This document shows positions 45,240-56,948 of a DNA stretch of 64,000 nt, piece after piece. The translations under genes were made by a program, and so were the position numbers. Source of the DNA: Trichodelitschia bisporula. Its lineage: Eukaryota; Ascomycota; Dothideomycetes; Phaeotrichales; Phaeotrichaceae. The notes under the pieces were generated by a model that saw only the letters and a list, made by a program, of their open reading frames with translations, was not told the origin of the DNA and did not search any database. Each line of letters starts with the position of its first letter. The first letter of the stretch is position 1. The stretch is taken from positions 463,441 to 527,440 of the forward strand of contig ML996691.1 of the NCBI GenBank assembly GCA_010356995.1, written 5' to 3'.

Positions 45240-48200
45240 GCTCAGGATACTGGCCAAGTGCTCTGAGCGACCGGCAATTGGAACTAGAGAACTATTAGCA
45301 CATCGATAAAATCACAACTATGTCCCGTAAGTAAAAGCCCTCCCACCGCTAACTGATATGTAACACAACCTAAGCAAATACTGGGATTTACAAGATGGAC
45401 CGCACCTCCGTTTGCTACTTTGACAGCTTACATGAACAGCCTACCAACAACTAACGACGGGCTGGAAACGCGCCCGGACTTTTGAAAAAGCAAGGTCAAT
45501 GAGAGTCTCTTTTTTACAAAGGAATCCCTATTTTTTGTTTATGGATCGCGCTAGGACAGATGCTAAGAAATGCCAGTTAATGACGAGAAACGAGAAAGAT
45601 CAAGGTCGCATTTCTTCATCCGCTTTTTGATGTGTGCATCACGTGCTGAAGTCTGACATTGAAATTTTATAGGGGATGGACGCTAAGACCTTAACGTACG
45701 CGCTCCCAATTGCGCACCAATTAAGGGAGCTGAACACACGTTCTGCATACATCTGCCAACTTTGCAGAAGTAACTAATTCTACCACAGGCTTGACGGGCC
45801 AAACAAAAGAGCCTACCATTTTGCCCCACCACTCCATTACCTCACTTATACGCCTTGCCTACATACTTGCCAATGCATCCGGTGAAACGGGGACAATTTT
45901 GCATATGTCCATTCATCAAGTAAACTCCCTCTGGCCATGTTGGACAGCATCCTTGGTAGAGGTATGCGCAGGTTATATGAGTGGCTTGTAACTACCTAAA
46001 TTCAGGAGTATCGAGAACGGCTCCACGCCCGTTTCCCCTTTGACGCCATCATTTGTACTTGTTTCCAATTATTTGTGCCCTCCGTGCCTCCCCCCAACGC
46101 GTATGTAAAGGATTTCCGGAGACAGCTACGCCTGCATCCCCTTGGATTGAAGAAGCTCTTTGATTACTTGGCCCCTTCACACTCTGCAATTAAATACCAA
46201 ATTCCTCCTCCAATGGCCTTCACTAGATAATTAACCAACACCTCCCCGAAGTCCCCTCTGCAGGTTTACTGGATGAGGGTATGTGCAGGTAAGGTGCGTA
46301 AATAAACTTATGGATTGTACGCCGCATTTCTTTCCCCCTGGATACCCTGATAATCCAACGGTTTACACCAAGGATTATCAGCATTGTTAAACGCTTCCGT
46401 CAGTTTTTTTATCTATGGCAGGAGAACCTGACACTCTCAAAGTTTTGACGTCAAACGCGTCAAAGACGAAGCGATCGTTGATGAAATTTACATTTGGAAG
46501 GAGCTCAACTTCCTGCGCCAAGATGTAACCAGTCTTTTGGTCATGAGAGCTCTAGCTGGGAACTATTTCACACACACACACGCCCAGACTCGGGATGCCC
46601 ACCTACCAGTGCTGCCACAGAAACCCCCCAGCCGGCACAGTGCCAGCAAACGCCATGATCCACCAATCTCAACTTCAGCTTCGAGTCGTGATGCACTCAT
46701 GCACCAAAGATACATGAGGATAAATAAATTTTATTTCTTTAGAATTGTCTTGATGAGACACATGTTAGCATCACTTTTGTTGTAATGCGCTCGTGGAGAG
46801 AAGAACCTTTTAAACTTGAAGGACTGTAGCTTTTTGGGGTCTTGGGGGCAAGGTGTCATCAAATTGCGATGTTGAACTTCAAATTGCGAGGTACTTATCC
46901 CCTCTAGCGCGCGTCTTGGCCGGGGTTTAGGCTACGGCTAGGGCTCGGAGTTAGGTTTTCATTGGCCAGTCAGAGAGGAGACGTATATCACAAAATAGTT
47001 CTGTAGTAAATGTATGCTCTCTAATTAGTGACCGGAAATCTAAGCCTCACCTCAACCCTAGCAAAAACCCTGACCTATCCAAGCCGCGACCCATGACCGG
47101 GAACGGATACCGCGTGGCTGAATAATGCGACAGATCGAGCCCTTGGATTTGTCACAACGAGAGACCATTTTCATACTTTCTCTGGCAGGCTATGTTAGAG
47201 AGAAGATGTTGTAATATTTCTGTAGAGAGGTTGAGATGAACCTGATTGATTCGCCGGAACTGTGCCACAGTGGCTCAATTTTTTTTTGAGTTGTTAGTGG
47301 CCAGGCGCTGGTAGGGCAGGCCTGTGTCCCAGGTTTTGATAGCGTGTGTGTAAAAAGTTCCCCACCTGATTGGTGTATATGATGTTAATAAACCAAAACA
47401 ATACCCCTAGTACCAGCCTTTTAAATATAATTGTCATCGCCTATGCGCGACGACGGAGTGATCTTATTTTGTCACGGTATGACACCCGGTTTCTGTTGCT
47501 CCATGGGCTCGCACCATCACCGGGTTGTATGGGGCTTGGCGCTGTGCCAAGCCGCCAAACTCACACTCGTACACCAGGCCTACTTACCCGCAGTCCCTGA
47601 CACCTTTACTCCGTAGCTTTACAATCTACGTCTTACCCACATCTTGATCGTGCATGCGTGATTGTTGACGGTGACATATTTGGCCCAGTGCAGTAGCAAG
47701 TTCTGTTTTCAAGTGCAAATTATGCAGTGGTTTCAATATGGTGGGGGCTGAAATAGACGTCTAAATGCCCATGGCAGTTCTCCATCTCACAACAGGGTGG
47801 CTTGTGAACGCGCCTAGCTGAGGGCTATATTTCAGGTTTTGCGTGCCTATTATTCCCCAGTTGCCCTAGCGCCGCTATTCTTTCCATCCACCACCGTTTC
47901 CCATCAGGACTGCATCCGGGCCTCTGCCGGCTAGCCCCTCATTGGCTCTATTTGGAATCTAGGCTCTCAAGCTTTCTCACTCTGAAATATATCAAGGGGT
48001 GGCTTTCCTTATAGCTTCTTCGACGACAGGGGAAAGTCCCAAATCACCAGATCGTGAAAAATTCATGACTTACGACAGCTTCCTCGAGGTGAAGCGCTTA
48101 CTAGGGTATTTATTTATCAACGCTCAGAATTTACAGATAGACATTAAGGGGTTATTTTCTCTCTCCTACCCCCTCCTATCCCCTCCTATCCGTAGCATCT

Positions 48201-48303
48201 GTCCCTCCCGTTCACATCTACCGTGAACCCCGAGCCTGTCCCACATTCCGCTATCAAGGGATTCCACTTCACCCCTTTGGACCAGCGTGCACTCTCATCA
48301 TAG

Positions 48304-50215
48304 TTATGTCCAGCCCGGATCCCCGAAAAACTCCACGAATCGTGCGCTGAGAGATGCCACCTCAACTGCACCCATCGTCGTCTCGTCTTTCCACGTTTTG
48401 CGCAACTCACTAATGACTGGAACAAGCTTTGCCTGCTGCCTAATGTTAGAATGAGGAGCACGGAAGGGAGAGACCAACTATAATGTCAAGATGAGGTTCT
48501 ATCGTTGATCTCGACATATTGCGTAATAGCGAGGCGAGATCCCAGAACACCTTCCGCCGCTCAGAGGCAAGCTGCTCGACAGACCCGTTCGTAGCGACTG
48601 GCTCATTCATCGCCGATTTCTCTTGAAGCTTCGCGAGACGCTGGATTATGGAAAAACGCGCGGTAATGGCACTGGAGTGAACGTTGGCCTTCTGGATGTC
48701 GCATTGCAGCTGGCGGCGTATATCGGGTGCTTCTGCCACACTCGCTTGCAGCGCTTGTATGTCGACCTCACTATTCGGATGCTGCTGGGACAGAGTAACG
48801 AGCTCGGGTGGGCAGTTGTCGAATAACGACGAGAGCTCCCGGAGAGTGTCTGTCAGCACTCGCCGTTCCTCCCGACAGCCAAGATCCGGACTAATGTCGT
48901 AGAGAAGGTCGACGGTTGAGAGAACGTGACATATCCGGTAGACCCGAACATTCAGGTTGAACCCTTCGAGAAGTGAGATCAGACTCGATGGCCGCTCGAG
49001 CCGGTCGTGGTAGATGTAGTAGTCATCTATGGCATCTGGCATCCGGGGAAGTTCTGTCGTCCTACATGGTGGAATCATTTCGGGCCTTTGTGATAGTCTG
49101 CCACGATTGTTAGTGTATTACCTATGAGACAGCAGCACTGAGGTGGTACCTGGACTCCGTGTAGATAGCCCAGAAGAGCCGCGACGAGATCTCGCGACCC
49201 ACGAACCCCTTGAACCCTGGCTGTACGGGATCTGGGGGTAGGTCTAAACTCCGTAAAATACTCAGGCTTTCCGCCATATGCAGTGAGAACTGGGTTAGTC
49301 GGCTCGTGCGTGCCGAGATGATGGCCATGAAGAAGCTTGTGACAGCATCGTCGACGTCAAGGTTCGGCCGTAGTAAATAGCCTGGACCTCGGGCGTCGGT
49401 ACATACTTGTACACAGCGGTCAACAAAGTCCTCACCACTGGCTAGAAGACCATCGTGTACTGCATCGCGGAGTGCAATTTCCGAAAGCCGCGGAAAGGAG
49501 GCTGCGAAGGCTCCCACGACGGCGGCTATGAGGCCGAGAAACGTCCGGCTTTGCAAGTCCTCCCGCTTGTTGAATCGGTCCAGTACTAGGTGCTCGTGTG
49601 GGAACGGATAGATTGGGTAGATGTAGGTGAAGAAATCGAAAAGCAAGCGATGGACCAGGTGGTGAGGAGCAATGGCCTCAATAGAAAGCTGGAACTGTCC
49701 TGAAACGAAGCCTTCATGAAGATCCACGCCGTCCATCCTCTGCCGCTTGATCTCTTCGACGACTCTGTTGACCGGACCGCGCCGCTTCGTGGGACGTTGA
49801 AAAGTGCATTCAATGTCTAATTCAACGCAGTTTTTACACGGCACTTCCTCTCCGCACTTGGCCGTTAGGAACAGGGGTTCAATATGCAATGGTATCTTAC
49901 CTTGACCTTACGCCTACTGCAGGCATCACAAGCACGACCCAGACGTTTTGACTTTGCCAGGACGTCGTTCGAATCAGAATGGTTCGTAGCATCGTGGCCA
50001 TGATTCGGTGCGTCGTTCGCGGCCGCTGCTGCGGCTTGAAGTTGAAGCTTGAAAGAAGCTTGCGCGGCCTGTGACGCCGAGGATTGGGGGGCCGGCTCGC
50101 CGAGGGCCGCCAGACTGGGCTCGAGGCTATTGAGGGCGTCGGTCGGTGGAGCAGTTGCATAAGCCCCAGAGAAGTGATTTCCTTGAGAATGCGGAGGCGT
50201 AGGAAACTGCGACAT
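48304..50215 (-). CDS. Zn(II)2Cys6 fungal transcription factor
   Basis: Four exons (50215-49901, 49856-49150, 49097-48479, 48435-48304) give 590 residues. The last junction uses a weak GTTGGT donor and is least certain. The first intron (44 nt) falls inside the zinc cluster. The spliced sequence has the exact CX2CX6CX5CX2CX6C spacing (Cys96, 99, 106, 112, 115, 122), followed by a basic linker (RPTKRRGPVNRVVEEIKRQR). An Ala/Gln-rich N-terminal region precedes it. The middle homology region follows (LVHRLLFDFFTYIYPIYPFP, FLGLIAAVVGAFAASFPRL, SRLFWAIYTESR), then the C-terminal helices. It is a sequence-specific nuclear regulator. The target pathway cannot be read from context, because the neighbours are housekeeping genes. 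The start at 50215 has A at -3. Confidence 0.88.
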
Positions 50216-50787
50216 GGTCCCCAAGGGGATCACGCCGGGGAGAAACGATGTAGTGGGGCAGAATGGTGAGTGAACTTTTGAGTTCTGATGTGTCCCAGCA
50301 ATAGTGATCAAAAGCCTGCAACGAGAGATGAGCGTAGTAATAGATGCAAGAGAAGACTGATACTTGCCGAAAGGACGCTCTAGAACATTACGAGTTGCGG
50401 GCTGCATCCGTGGCCGACTGTGTAGACGGCGATGGCATCGCGGGCAGGCCAAGCGCCAAGACCATGTCGAGGACCTTGAGGCGGCTGAACTCGGTGGCGA
50501 CAGAGTTGGGGGAGACATGAGGTGAAAATGCCGGACTGTGGAGTCTGTGCAAAAGCAGGTTGTTGCGACAGGAAAAACGATCATGGCGCCCGTGAAGATA
50601 AACAAGCTTCACGGCATATATTCGGCACTTCAAGGCCTTGTGGCTCGCTGGGGAAGACCACGTCCCTTGCACAGAAGGGAAAAGGATGCGCTTGCGCCAA
50701 ATGATCATTCATCTACTCCCCGACCTTCCGCACACAAAACCAACCACCATCATGCCGCATACAATCATAGCTATCCTACAGAATATA
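50216..50787. other. Intergenic between the Zn2Cys6 factor and the lectin gene
   Basis: 572 bp with the regulator's promoter and leader plus the 3' end of the upstream lectin gene. Frames here are overlapping and unsupported. Confidence 0.45.
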
Positions 50788-52212
50788 CTACAGGTACTTT
50801 TTGGGGGCCGAATCTCTCCTTCGCCGGTACACCACGTAGCTCGCAAGCAGCATGACTTGGAAGGCAAGTACGATGAAGACAAAGAAGCCCATGCGCGGAC
50901 TCGAAGCTTGCACCACTGTTACAGTTAGCATGGGGGCCATACTAGGACTTGATTGTGCTTACATGAATGCACAGTATGCGGTACGCCGACCAGCATCGCC
51001 TGGTGACCCTCCTTGATGGCATCATGTAGCTGCGTCAGGTGCTCACGATAGTCTTTTCCCTCGACGTCGCGCTTGATGGCCTCAACGGCATGCTCGACGC
51101 GTTCGACAGCCCTTCGGGACGCATCCGCGTGATCATGCACTGGGCGGATCCACGTCATCAGTTCCTCATGGCGGGCCTCGTACTGCGACTTGAGCAGCGT
51201 CAGATCATGATAAAGCGTATCCAGCTGATGGCCCATGACCGTCAGCCGGCTGTGCAGGTCCTGGAACTTGTCGGCTTCCGTCTTGTATGACGACGCAGGC
51301 GCATCCTTGATGTGCTCCTCCTCAGTCGTCCAGTGCCATCCTTCCCCAGCATCATCCTTGGCGGCATGGTCCTGCTCATGAAGCACCTGCTGCGCCTCCT
51401 TCTGCCAGTTATGCTCCTCATGATGGTGGGTGTCAATCTTCGAGACGAGCAGACTTTTGGTCTCGAAAGAGTCAGGGTTCTCCGCCGAAGCTGCCGTGAT
51501 GCCAAAGTAATAGCCAGCGGGCAAGTGAATCTGCCAGGTTAGAAAGATGATAAGAAAGGGCGAGTATACATACCCTGCCTGTCTTGAAGCATGGCTTATG
51601 GTCAATCTCCACCTCAAAGGAGGCATAGTCTTGCTTGACCGAGAGATGCGAAAACCGACCGAGATTGCGGTACGAGAAGTCACAGGATGCAAAGGCAAGC
51701 TGGTCAACGTGGTGGTGGTCCTTGAACGAGACGCTTCCATCGTTCAAGAAGGCACGGAGGGTTCCCCCATGCCCGCCATACTGGCTGACAACCAGCACCA
51801 GGCCGTCAAAGGCAGCGACGGTGTACAAGCTCGACGTGCCAACCACCTTCTTTCCATCCTTGGCAAACCAAAGCTGCATATTTCCTGTTCCATGGTCCGG
51901 CCCTGACGCTCTAAACTCCATCTCGGCATGCCATTCGGTCTCCGTCTCCGCGTGGTCCGCCCATATTGCACCACGCTTGTTTCCTGGATAGGGAGGGGTC
52001 AGGATGATGCGATCTGAAAGAACCTCCGGCGTGTACCCTTCGCCCAGTAGAGTCCAGCCGGGGACATGGTGGTGGTCGGGCGACCAAATGGCTTCATGGT
52101 GGCCAAAGCTCAGGTCATCAACAACGGGTTCATGGCCATAGGATTTGCCAGCTACGAGACGAGCCACCGACGCGAGGACAAGAAGACCGAAAGGAGTCCG
52201 AGGAATATACAT
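50788..52212 (-). CDS. L-type lectin cargo receptor, Emp46/Emp47 (ERGIC-53) family
   Basis: Three exons (52212-51574, 51530-50963, 50915-50788) with introns of 43 and 47 nt give 444 residues. A signal peptide is visible (MYIPRTPFGLLVLASVARLVAG). The legume-lectin-like domain follows (about 30-240: LSFGHHEAIW, GWTLLGEGYTPEV, NKRGAIWAD, FDGLVLVVSQYGG, HLPAGYYFGITAASA). Then come a charged coiled-coil stalk and one membrane span (MGFFVFIVLAFQVMLLASYVV) close to the C-terminus. The cytosolic tail is YRRRRDSAPKKYL; the final KKYL fits the KKXX dilysine retrieval signal for return to the ER. In yeast, Emp46/47 shuttle glycoproteins between ER and Golgi in COPII/COPI vesicles. The last exon carries the whole anchor, so a single-exon model would miss it. 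Confidence 0.92.
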
Positions 52213-53018
52213 TGCACTGCGCAATGGGGTATCACTGTTTAGATGTCAGTTCGCGGGGTCGACCGCGGAGGGGAGGAGCAGGGGAGACAGACAATGGTGA
52301 AGCAAGAAACTGTACAAAGGCTCCTATTCTCCCGCGCGGGCCGCTTATCCTGCGCGCCACCGAGTTGTGGCTGCGAAAAACACGATATGTAAAAATGAGC
52401 GTTGAATTTGCAGAGCATGCGCAAAGATCATAGTTTAAGAATGGTGTCCAAACGGGACAGCTGTCAGCTAGAACAGCTGGCCTCCAAGGTATAGATTAAC
52501 CGGTAAAAAGTCCGTGCTGTGGCTGGTTTCCGGGTTGTGTTAGAATAGAAGGGCATGAAACGGTTAGGGAGAGAGAGAGAGGAAGAGAGTAGGCTCTCTA
52601 TGGCCGTGTGCACGGAATACGATACTCTCTCCCTTTATCGTCTTCGAAAGCGGAACAGAGTTAAGGATGTGATATCATGCTGTATAGACGTGAAGTTTGT
52701 GGTTCTTGAGCAACACAACCGTCAATGCGAATCATTACTAACCAACTCCTCCCCTCCCCTACCCAAACCCATGCGTCATTTCGTCTCAGTTGATCTCATT
52801 CGTCATTCAACAAAATCGTGGGGAAAGGTTGTTCCAGAAGAGTGGCTTGATCCTCCCGTCTCGGATGTGGCTGGTGATTTCGTCCTGTCAGAACCGTGGC
52901 TGGTGCCTGACCCTTCTTCTTGTTGGACAGCGGAGAATTCGACAATCTGAAAGCCTCCCCCAGTCTCAACTCACTAAACCACCCAATCCTCGCGGCACCT
53001 CCTCCCGCGCCCTTCACC
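52213..53018. promoter_or_regulatory. Divergent promoter of the lectin and prohibitin-2 genes
   Basis: 806 bp between two divergent start codons. It includes a short GA-rich tract near 52567-52585. An ATG-initiated frame (52555-52950) lacks recognisable similarity and is not annotated. Confidence 0.5.
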
Positions 53019-54095
53019 ATGTCCAATCCCTTCTCGAAAAGCTTCCAGGAGCTGCAGCGGACTCTCGAAAATGCCCAGCAGCAGGGCAGGCGGTTTGGCG
53101 GCGGCGGTGGTGGAAACCCGAGGAACGCTATAGGCGGCCTGGTTGGCCTGGCCTTGGTCGGCGGCGGTGCTGTCCTCTTCAACAATGCTCTCTTCAACGG
53201 TGAGTTCAACAGTTGCTGCTGCTTTGAAGCAGGCTAATAGTCATCTAGTGGAGGGTGGTCACAGAGCAATCAAGTACACGAGGGTGGGTGGTGTTAAGAA
53301 GGAGATCTTCAGCGAAGGTAGGTCCCCGCTTCCACTCGCATGTACTCCCCTCACAGCGTAGGAACCCACTTCCGCATTCCATGGTTCGAGACAGCGATTA
53401 CCTACGATGTCCGCGCCAAACCGCGCAACGTTTCCTCCCTTACCGGCACAAAGGACCTGCAGATGGTGAACATCACCTGTCGTGTGCTCTCACGGCCGCG
53501 GGTTGATGCGCTTCCACAAATCTACCGCACGCTCGGTACCGACTACGACGAGCGCGTGCTGCCATCCATCGTCAACGAAGTGCTCAAGAGTGTGGTGGCA
53601 CAGTTCAATGCCAGCCAGCTCATCACACAGCGTGAGAACGTTAGCCGCCTCGTCCGGGACAACCTTGTTCGGCGCGCTGCGCGCTTCAATATTCTCCTGG
53701 ACGATGTCTCCCTGACGGTATGACGAAACGCCATCACTCAGGTTTACGCTAACAGCTACCAGCACCTTGCCTTTTCCCCCGAGTTCACAGCTGCCGTCGA
53801 GGCGAAGCAGGTAGCACAGCAGGAGGCTCAGCGGGCGGCATTCGTGGTCGACAAGGCGCGCCAGGAGAAGCAGGCCATGGTAGTCCGGGCCCAAGGTGAG
53901 GCCCGCTCGGCCGAGCTCATCGGCGAGGCCATCAAGAAGAGCCGCAGTTACGTCAGCCTCAGAGAGTTTGAAAACGCTCGGAACATCGCTCAAGTGCTCG
54001 AGCGCAGTCAGAATAAGGTGTACTTGGATGCAAGCGGTCTGGGGCTAAACATCTCGGAGACGGCGAGCGAAAAGGCGACGAGAGCGAGCAAGTGA
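53019..54095 (+). CDS. phb2: Prohibitin-2
   Basis: Four exons (53019-53199, 53249-53317, 53362-53717, 53763-54095) with introns of 49, 44 and 45 nt give 312 residues. A Gly-rich N-terminus precedes one membrane segment (about 37-60: [20 protein letters not shown]). The SPFH/band-7 domain follows ([59 protein letters not shown]), with [18 protein letters not shown] at a splice junction. An Ala/Gln/Lys-rich coiled coil completes it ([20 protein letters not shown]). Prohibitin-2 forms ring complexes with prohibitin-1 in the mitochondrial inner membrane and stabilises respiratory complexes and AAA proteases. The gene is complete and the N-terminus fits PHB2 rather than PHB1. Confidence 0.95.
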
Positions 54096-54477
54096 GCGTG
54101 TAGATGACATTACCTAGCAGTAGCGCAGCGTTAGCCAATAACTGGACAAATTCCGCTCCTGTATTTGTACAAACACTGCTTCCTCTGCAGCAGTCCCGAG
54201 AAAAGCACTGGGTACGCGATGATGACAGTCACAGCCCGTTATTGCCGTCGCGGCGCGCAATCGGCATCTTCGTCCGCTCCTGCACGGTACCCGTTTAGGG
54301 CCCCTGATTACGCAATGCCACCGGCCGCAGTCGTCACTGCCCCTCATTACCCTCTATATTTGAGCATACCCCGCCTTAACCGACGCGGGTGGAGAAGCGC
54401 GGCAAATTCACTCCTTGCCTTCCTTTCCCCAACAATACAACTTGCCAATTTCTTTCATTTCTAGGACTTCGCAGACC
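54096..54477. other. Intergenic between prohibitin-2 and the dienelactone hydrolase
   Basis: 382 bp between two genes on the same strand. It holds one 3' end and one promoter. The frames present are unsupported. Confidence 0.5.
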
Positions 54478-55264
54478 ATGGCATCGCACCCACCCCAGCA
54501 GTGCTGTACCATTGGCGTCAAGCACGAAGGTGAAGCTTCAGGCGAGATCACCACTATTGGCGGCAGTAAGTTGCGCCCTGTCAAAATTTACAGGCGTTGC
54601 TAATCACGAGGCAGTTGAGACTTATGTCGTCTACCCTAAGGATAAGAGCACGGCCAACGCCGTGCTCCTCCTGACCGACGTCATCGGACACAAGTTCATA
54701 AACGCGCAGCTCATCGCCGACCAATTCGCAGCCAATGGCTACTTTACAGTCGTGCCGGATATCTTCGAGGGCGACCCTCTCCAGCTGAACCGACCCGCCG
54801 ATTTTGATTTCAATGCATGGCGGAGCAAGCATGGCGTCGACAAAACTGAACCAATCGTCCACACCATCATCAAGGAGCTTCGTGGCTCACTGGGCGTTAT
54901 GCGTATCGGCGGAGTTGGATACTGCTTTGGGGCCAAATACGTCGTCCGCAATCTGGAACCCGGTGCGATCGACGTAGGATACCTTGCGCACCCTAGCTTC
55001 ATCGAAGCGGATGAGGTCAGGGCGATCAAGGGGCCGCTCAGCATTGCCGCTGCCGAGACCGATCAGATCTTCCCGCCGCCGAAGCGTCATGAGACGGAGG
55101 AAATTCTCCTGAAGTTGGATGTGCCGTACCAGATCAGCCTGTACTCTGATGTCCAGCACGGGTTTGCCGTTCGTGCTGACATCACGCAAAAGCGGGTGAA
55201 ATTCGCCAAGGAGCAGGCCTTCTTCCAGGCCGTTGCGTGGTTTGACGCATTCCTGAAGGAGTGA
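54478..55264 (+). CDS. Dienelactone hydrolase family protein
   Basis: Two exons (54478-54565, 54615-55264) with a 49-nt intron give 245 residues. An earlier AG would leave only a 28-nt intron; the later acceptor has a CTAAT branch site and yields GGIETYVVYPKDKS, which fits the family start. The alpha/beta-hydrolase triad is visible: Cys in GGVGYCFGAKYV (about 131), Asp in AETDQIFP (about 177), His in DVQHGFAVR (about 210). The strand/helix DVIGHKFINAQLIADQFAANGY is also typical. The family hydrolyses dienelactone to maleylacetate in aromatic catabolism, but most fungal members have unknown esters as substrates. There is no signal peptide, so it is probably cytosolic. Confidence 0.92.
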
Positions 55265-55419
55265 GTGGCTCGGAAGGGGAGGGTCGAAGCCCTGCTTTCA
55301 GGAATAGAGGTTGACCAGTTCAGTAATGCCAAAGAATCAAATCTGTAGGAATAAGCGTATGTCCTTACGGGAAGTGCTGGTGTCTTGCACTTGCACTATC
55401 AATTCACATGTCTGCATTT

Positions 55420-56522
55420 CTACTCTTCCTCAATTCTGCTTTCGCGAATTAGGAAGGCGTCAACGTCGATTGGGCTTTCCATGCCGACACCATTTGCCAC
55501 AGCCCAGGCCCGGACTCTAGCCCTGTTCACTATGTGGCTGTATTCGTCTCCAGTGCAGGGTTCCATGATGCGCATATGCTTGAGGGCCGAGATTACGTCC
55601 TCGGGAAGAATGTAGGTCTCCTCGCTAATCGCACGAAGAGTGGTAGACTCCCCTTCTGGTAGTGTGGCCATGTAGCGAGCGATCACCCCCGACCAGTAGT
55701 AGACGTACGCCCGCTTTCCAAGCTCGGAGAGGGCTGTAACTTGTTGTCAGTGCGTCGGAGTACAGCGAAGGGGCAGCCTCACGCTTCTCCGGACCACCGA
55801 GCCTTCGCTCCCGTTTGCTAAGCTCATAGCTGACACCCATCAAGATCTGTCCGTAGCCACGCCGCTGCCACGGGGGAAAGACCAATATACACGCAACGTT
55901 GTTATTGTCCCAGCTCAGCTTCTCCTTGCTGAAGAAGCCAACAACTTGGGGACTGGGCGGGTCGAGCGCAGGATCATTAAAAACTAGGAGATAATAGCGG
56001 AACGTGGTCACGTCATAGAAGACGGACTTATTGTCCAGGAATAGCTTGGCGAAGAGAGAGAGGTTTTGGGCATAGAGCTGTGGTGGTACCATGTAAGCAT
56101 TTGAAACTTCGACGACGAAGAAGGCTACCTTGTGCTCGTCGCCGTCGACCTCGTAGATTGTGAAGTGCTCTTTGTGATATATGGGATCACCCAGTATCGG
56201 CATGTCACGATACTGACAGAGGCGCTACATCCGTTAGCAATAACTAAGAATATGCATTTTTTGTGTCACTCACCGTGTGGTCGATGTAGGGTACCAAATT
56301 CTGAGTGTATTTGAAGCACCATTGACAAACATATAGACGGTCAAGAACTTTGCCAACCAGCTCCTCCGAGTAGAACGATGGATACCACGTGTTTATCCAG
56401 AGGTTACCCAGGACGACCTCCTTGACATTGGGTTGCATTGCGGGCTTGGAAATTGATGTCGGGGAGCGCGTCCGTCCGTTGAAGGGTGATGAATCATGCT
56501 GGCCGTTTGTGGTTTTCGCCAT
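55420..56522 (-). CDS. MYST-family histone acetyltransferase, Sas2-like
   Basis: Three exons (56522-56274, 56224-55783, 55733-55420) with two 49-nt introns give 334 residues. A C2HC zinc finger with spacing C-X2-C-X12-H-X3-C is visible (YVCQWC ... DHTRLC), and the first intron falls inside it. The catalytic domain follows: IYEVDGDEHKVAFFVVEVSN, LSLFAKLFLDNKSVFYDV, FSKEKLSWDNNNVACILVFP (catalytic Cys), the acetyl-CoA loop QRRGYGQI, SYELSKRE and GGPEKPLSELG. The last contains the general-base Glu and is joined across the second intron. There is no chromodomain or PHD finger. The short length and simple layout fit Sas2 better than Esa1 or Sas3. Sas2 acetylates H4 Lys16 in yeast; here that is inferred. 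The chosen ATG (MAKTTNGQHDSS) leaves about 65 residues before the finger. Confidence 0.9.
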
Positions 56523-56948
56523 CACGGTAGAGCTCCAGAGATATCGATAGGTGTTCAAGAGGCCTGTCTATCACAGCTACAGTAATGCTCATAAAGCTAT
56601 CAAGGTGTATGTTGGTAACGAAGGCCGTTCGCCCTGACGATGGAGGTTCTTGGCCTGTGAATTGGGGGATCTTGAAGGGTTGGCCATTAAGGCTTGGCGC
56701 GAGCATTGTCTTCGCCAAACCTCCAACGTTGACTCTACCAGAAACGTCTCGTCGCCTGCCTTATCACCGTTTGTGTAAAGTTCTGTCCCGACTACACTTC
56801 CGGGCCACTGTCAGAGGAATAAATAGTACATGCGCTATTCATTAATCATCAACATCGGACGCTCTTCCTGTATCAAGACACTCCATCTTTCGATCCCAGA
56901 TACCACCACCACCCCTTGCGCTGAGCGTTCAGAATCGTCTTCCGTCTA
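56523..56948. other. Intergenic between the MYST gene and its upstream neighbour
   Basis: 426 bp containing the MYST promoter and the 3' flank of the gene ending at 56949. A frame around 56500-56718 has an internal ATG (56706) and could be an upstream leader frame. It cannot be spliced convincingly to the MYST coding sequence. Confidence 0.4.

Larger units (their letters stand above)
39398..48303. other. Gene-poor island with inverted-repeat elements
   Basis: Nearly 9 kb without a convincing gene. Base composition looks more AT-rich than the flanks, open frames are short and stops frequent. It contains two copies of one inverted-repeat element (42532-42753, 45053-45239), another candidate (43772-44020), a weak inverted repeat (46923-47100) and a possible relic frame (40121-40420). 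This is typical of a decayed transposon-rich compartment between gene-dense segments. Short unrecognised genes cannot be excluded. Confidence 0.6.

Noticed and set aside
52555-52950. 131-residue frame upstream of prohibitin-2
   Set aside because: It has an ATG but no recognisable similarity and lies within the divergent promoter; at most it is an upstream frame.
54566-54593. 28-nt intron for the dienelactone hydrolase
   Set aside because: It is too short. The acceptor at 54614 gives a 49-nt intron with a CTAAT branch site and a better family match.
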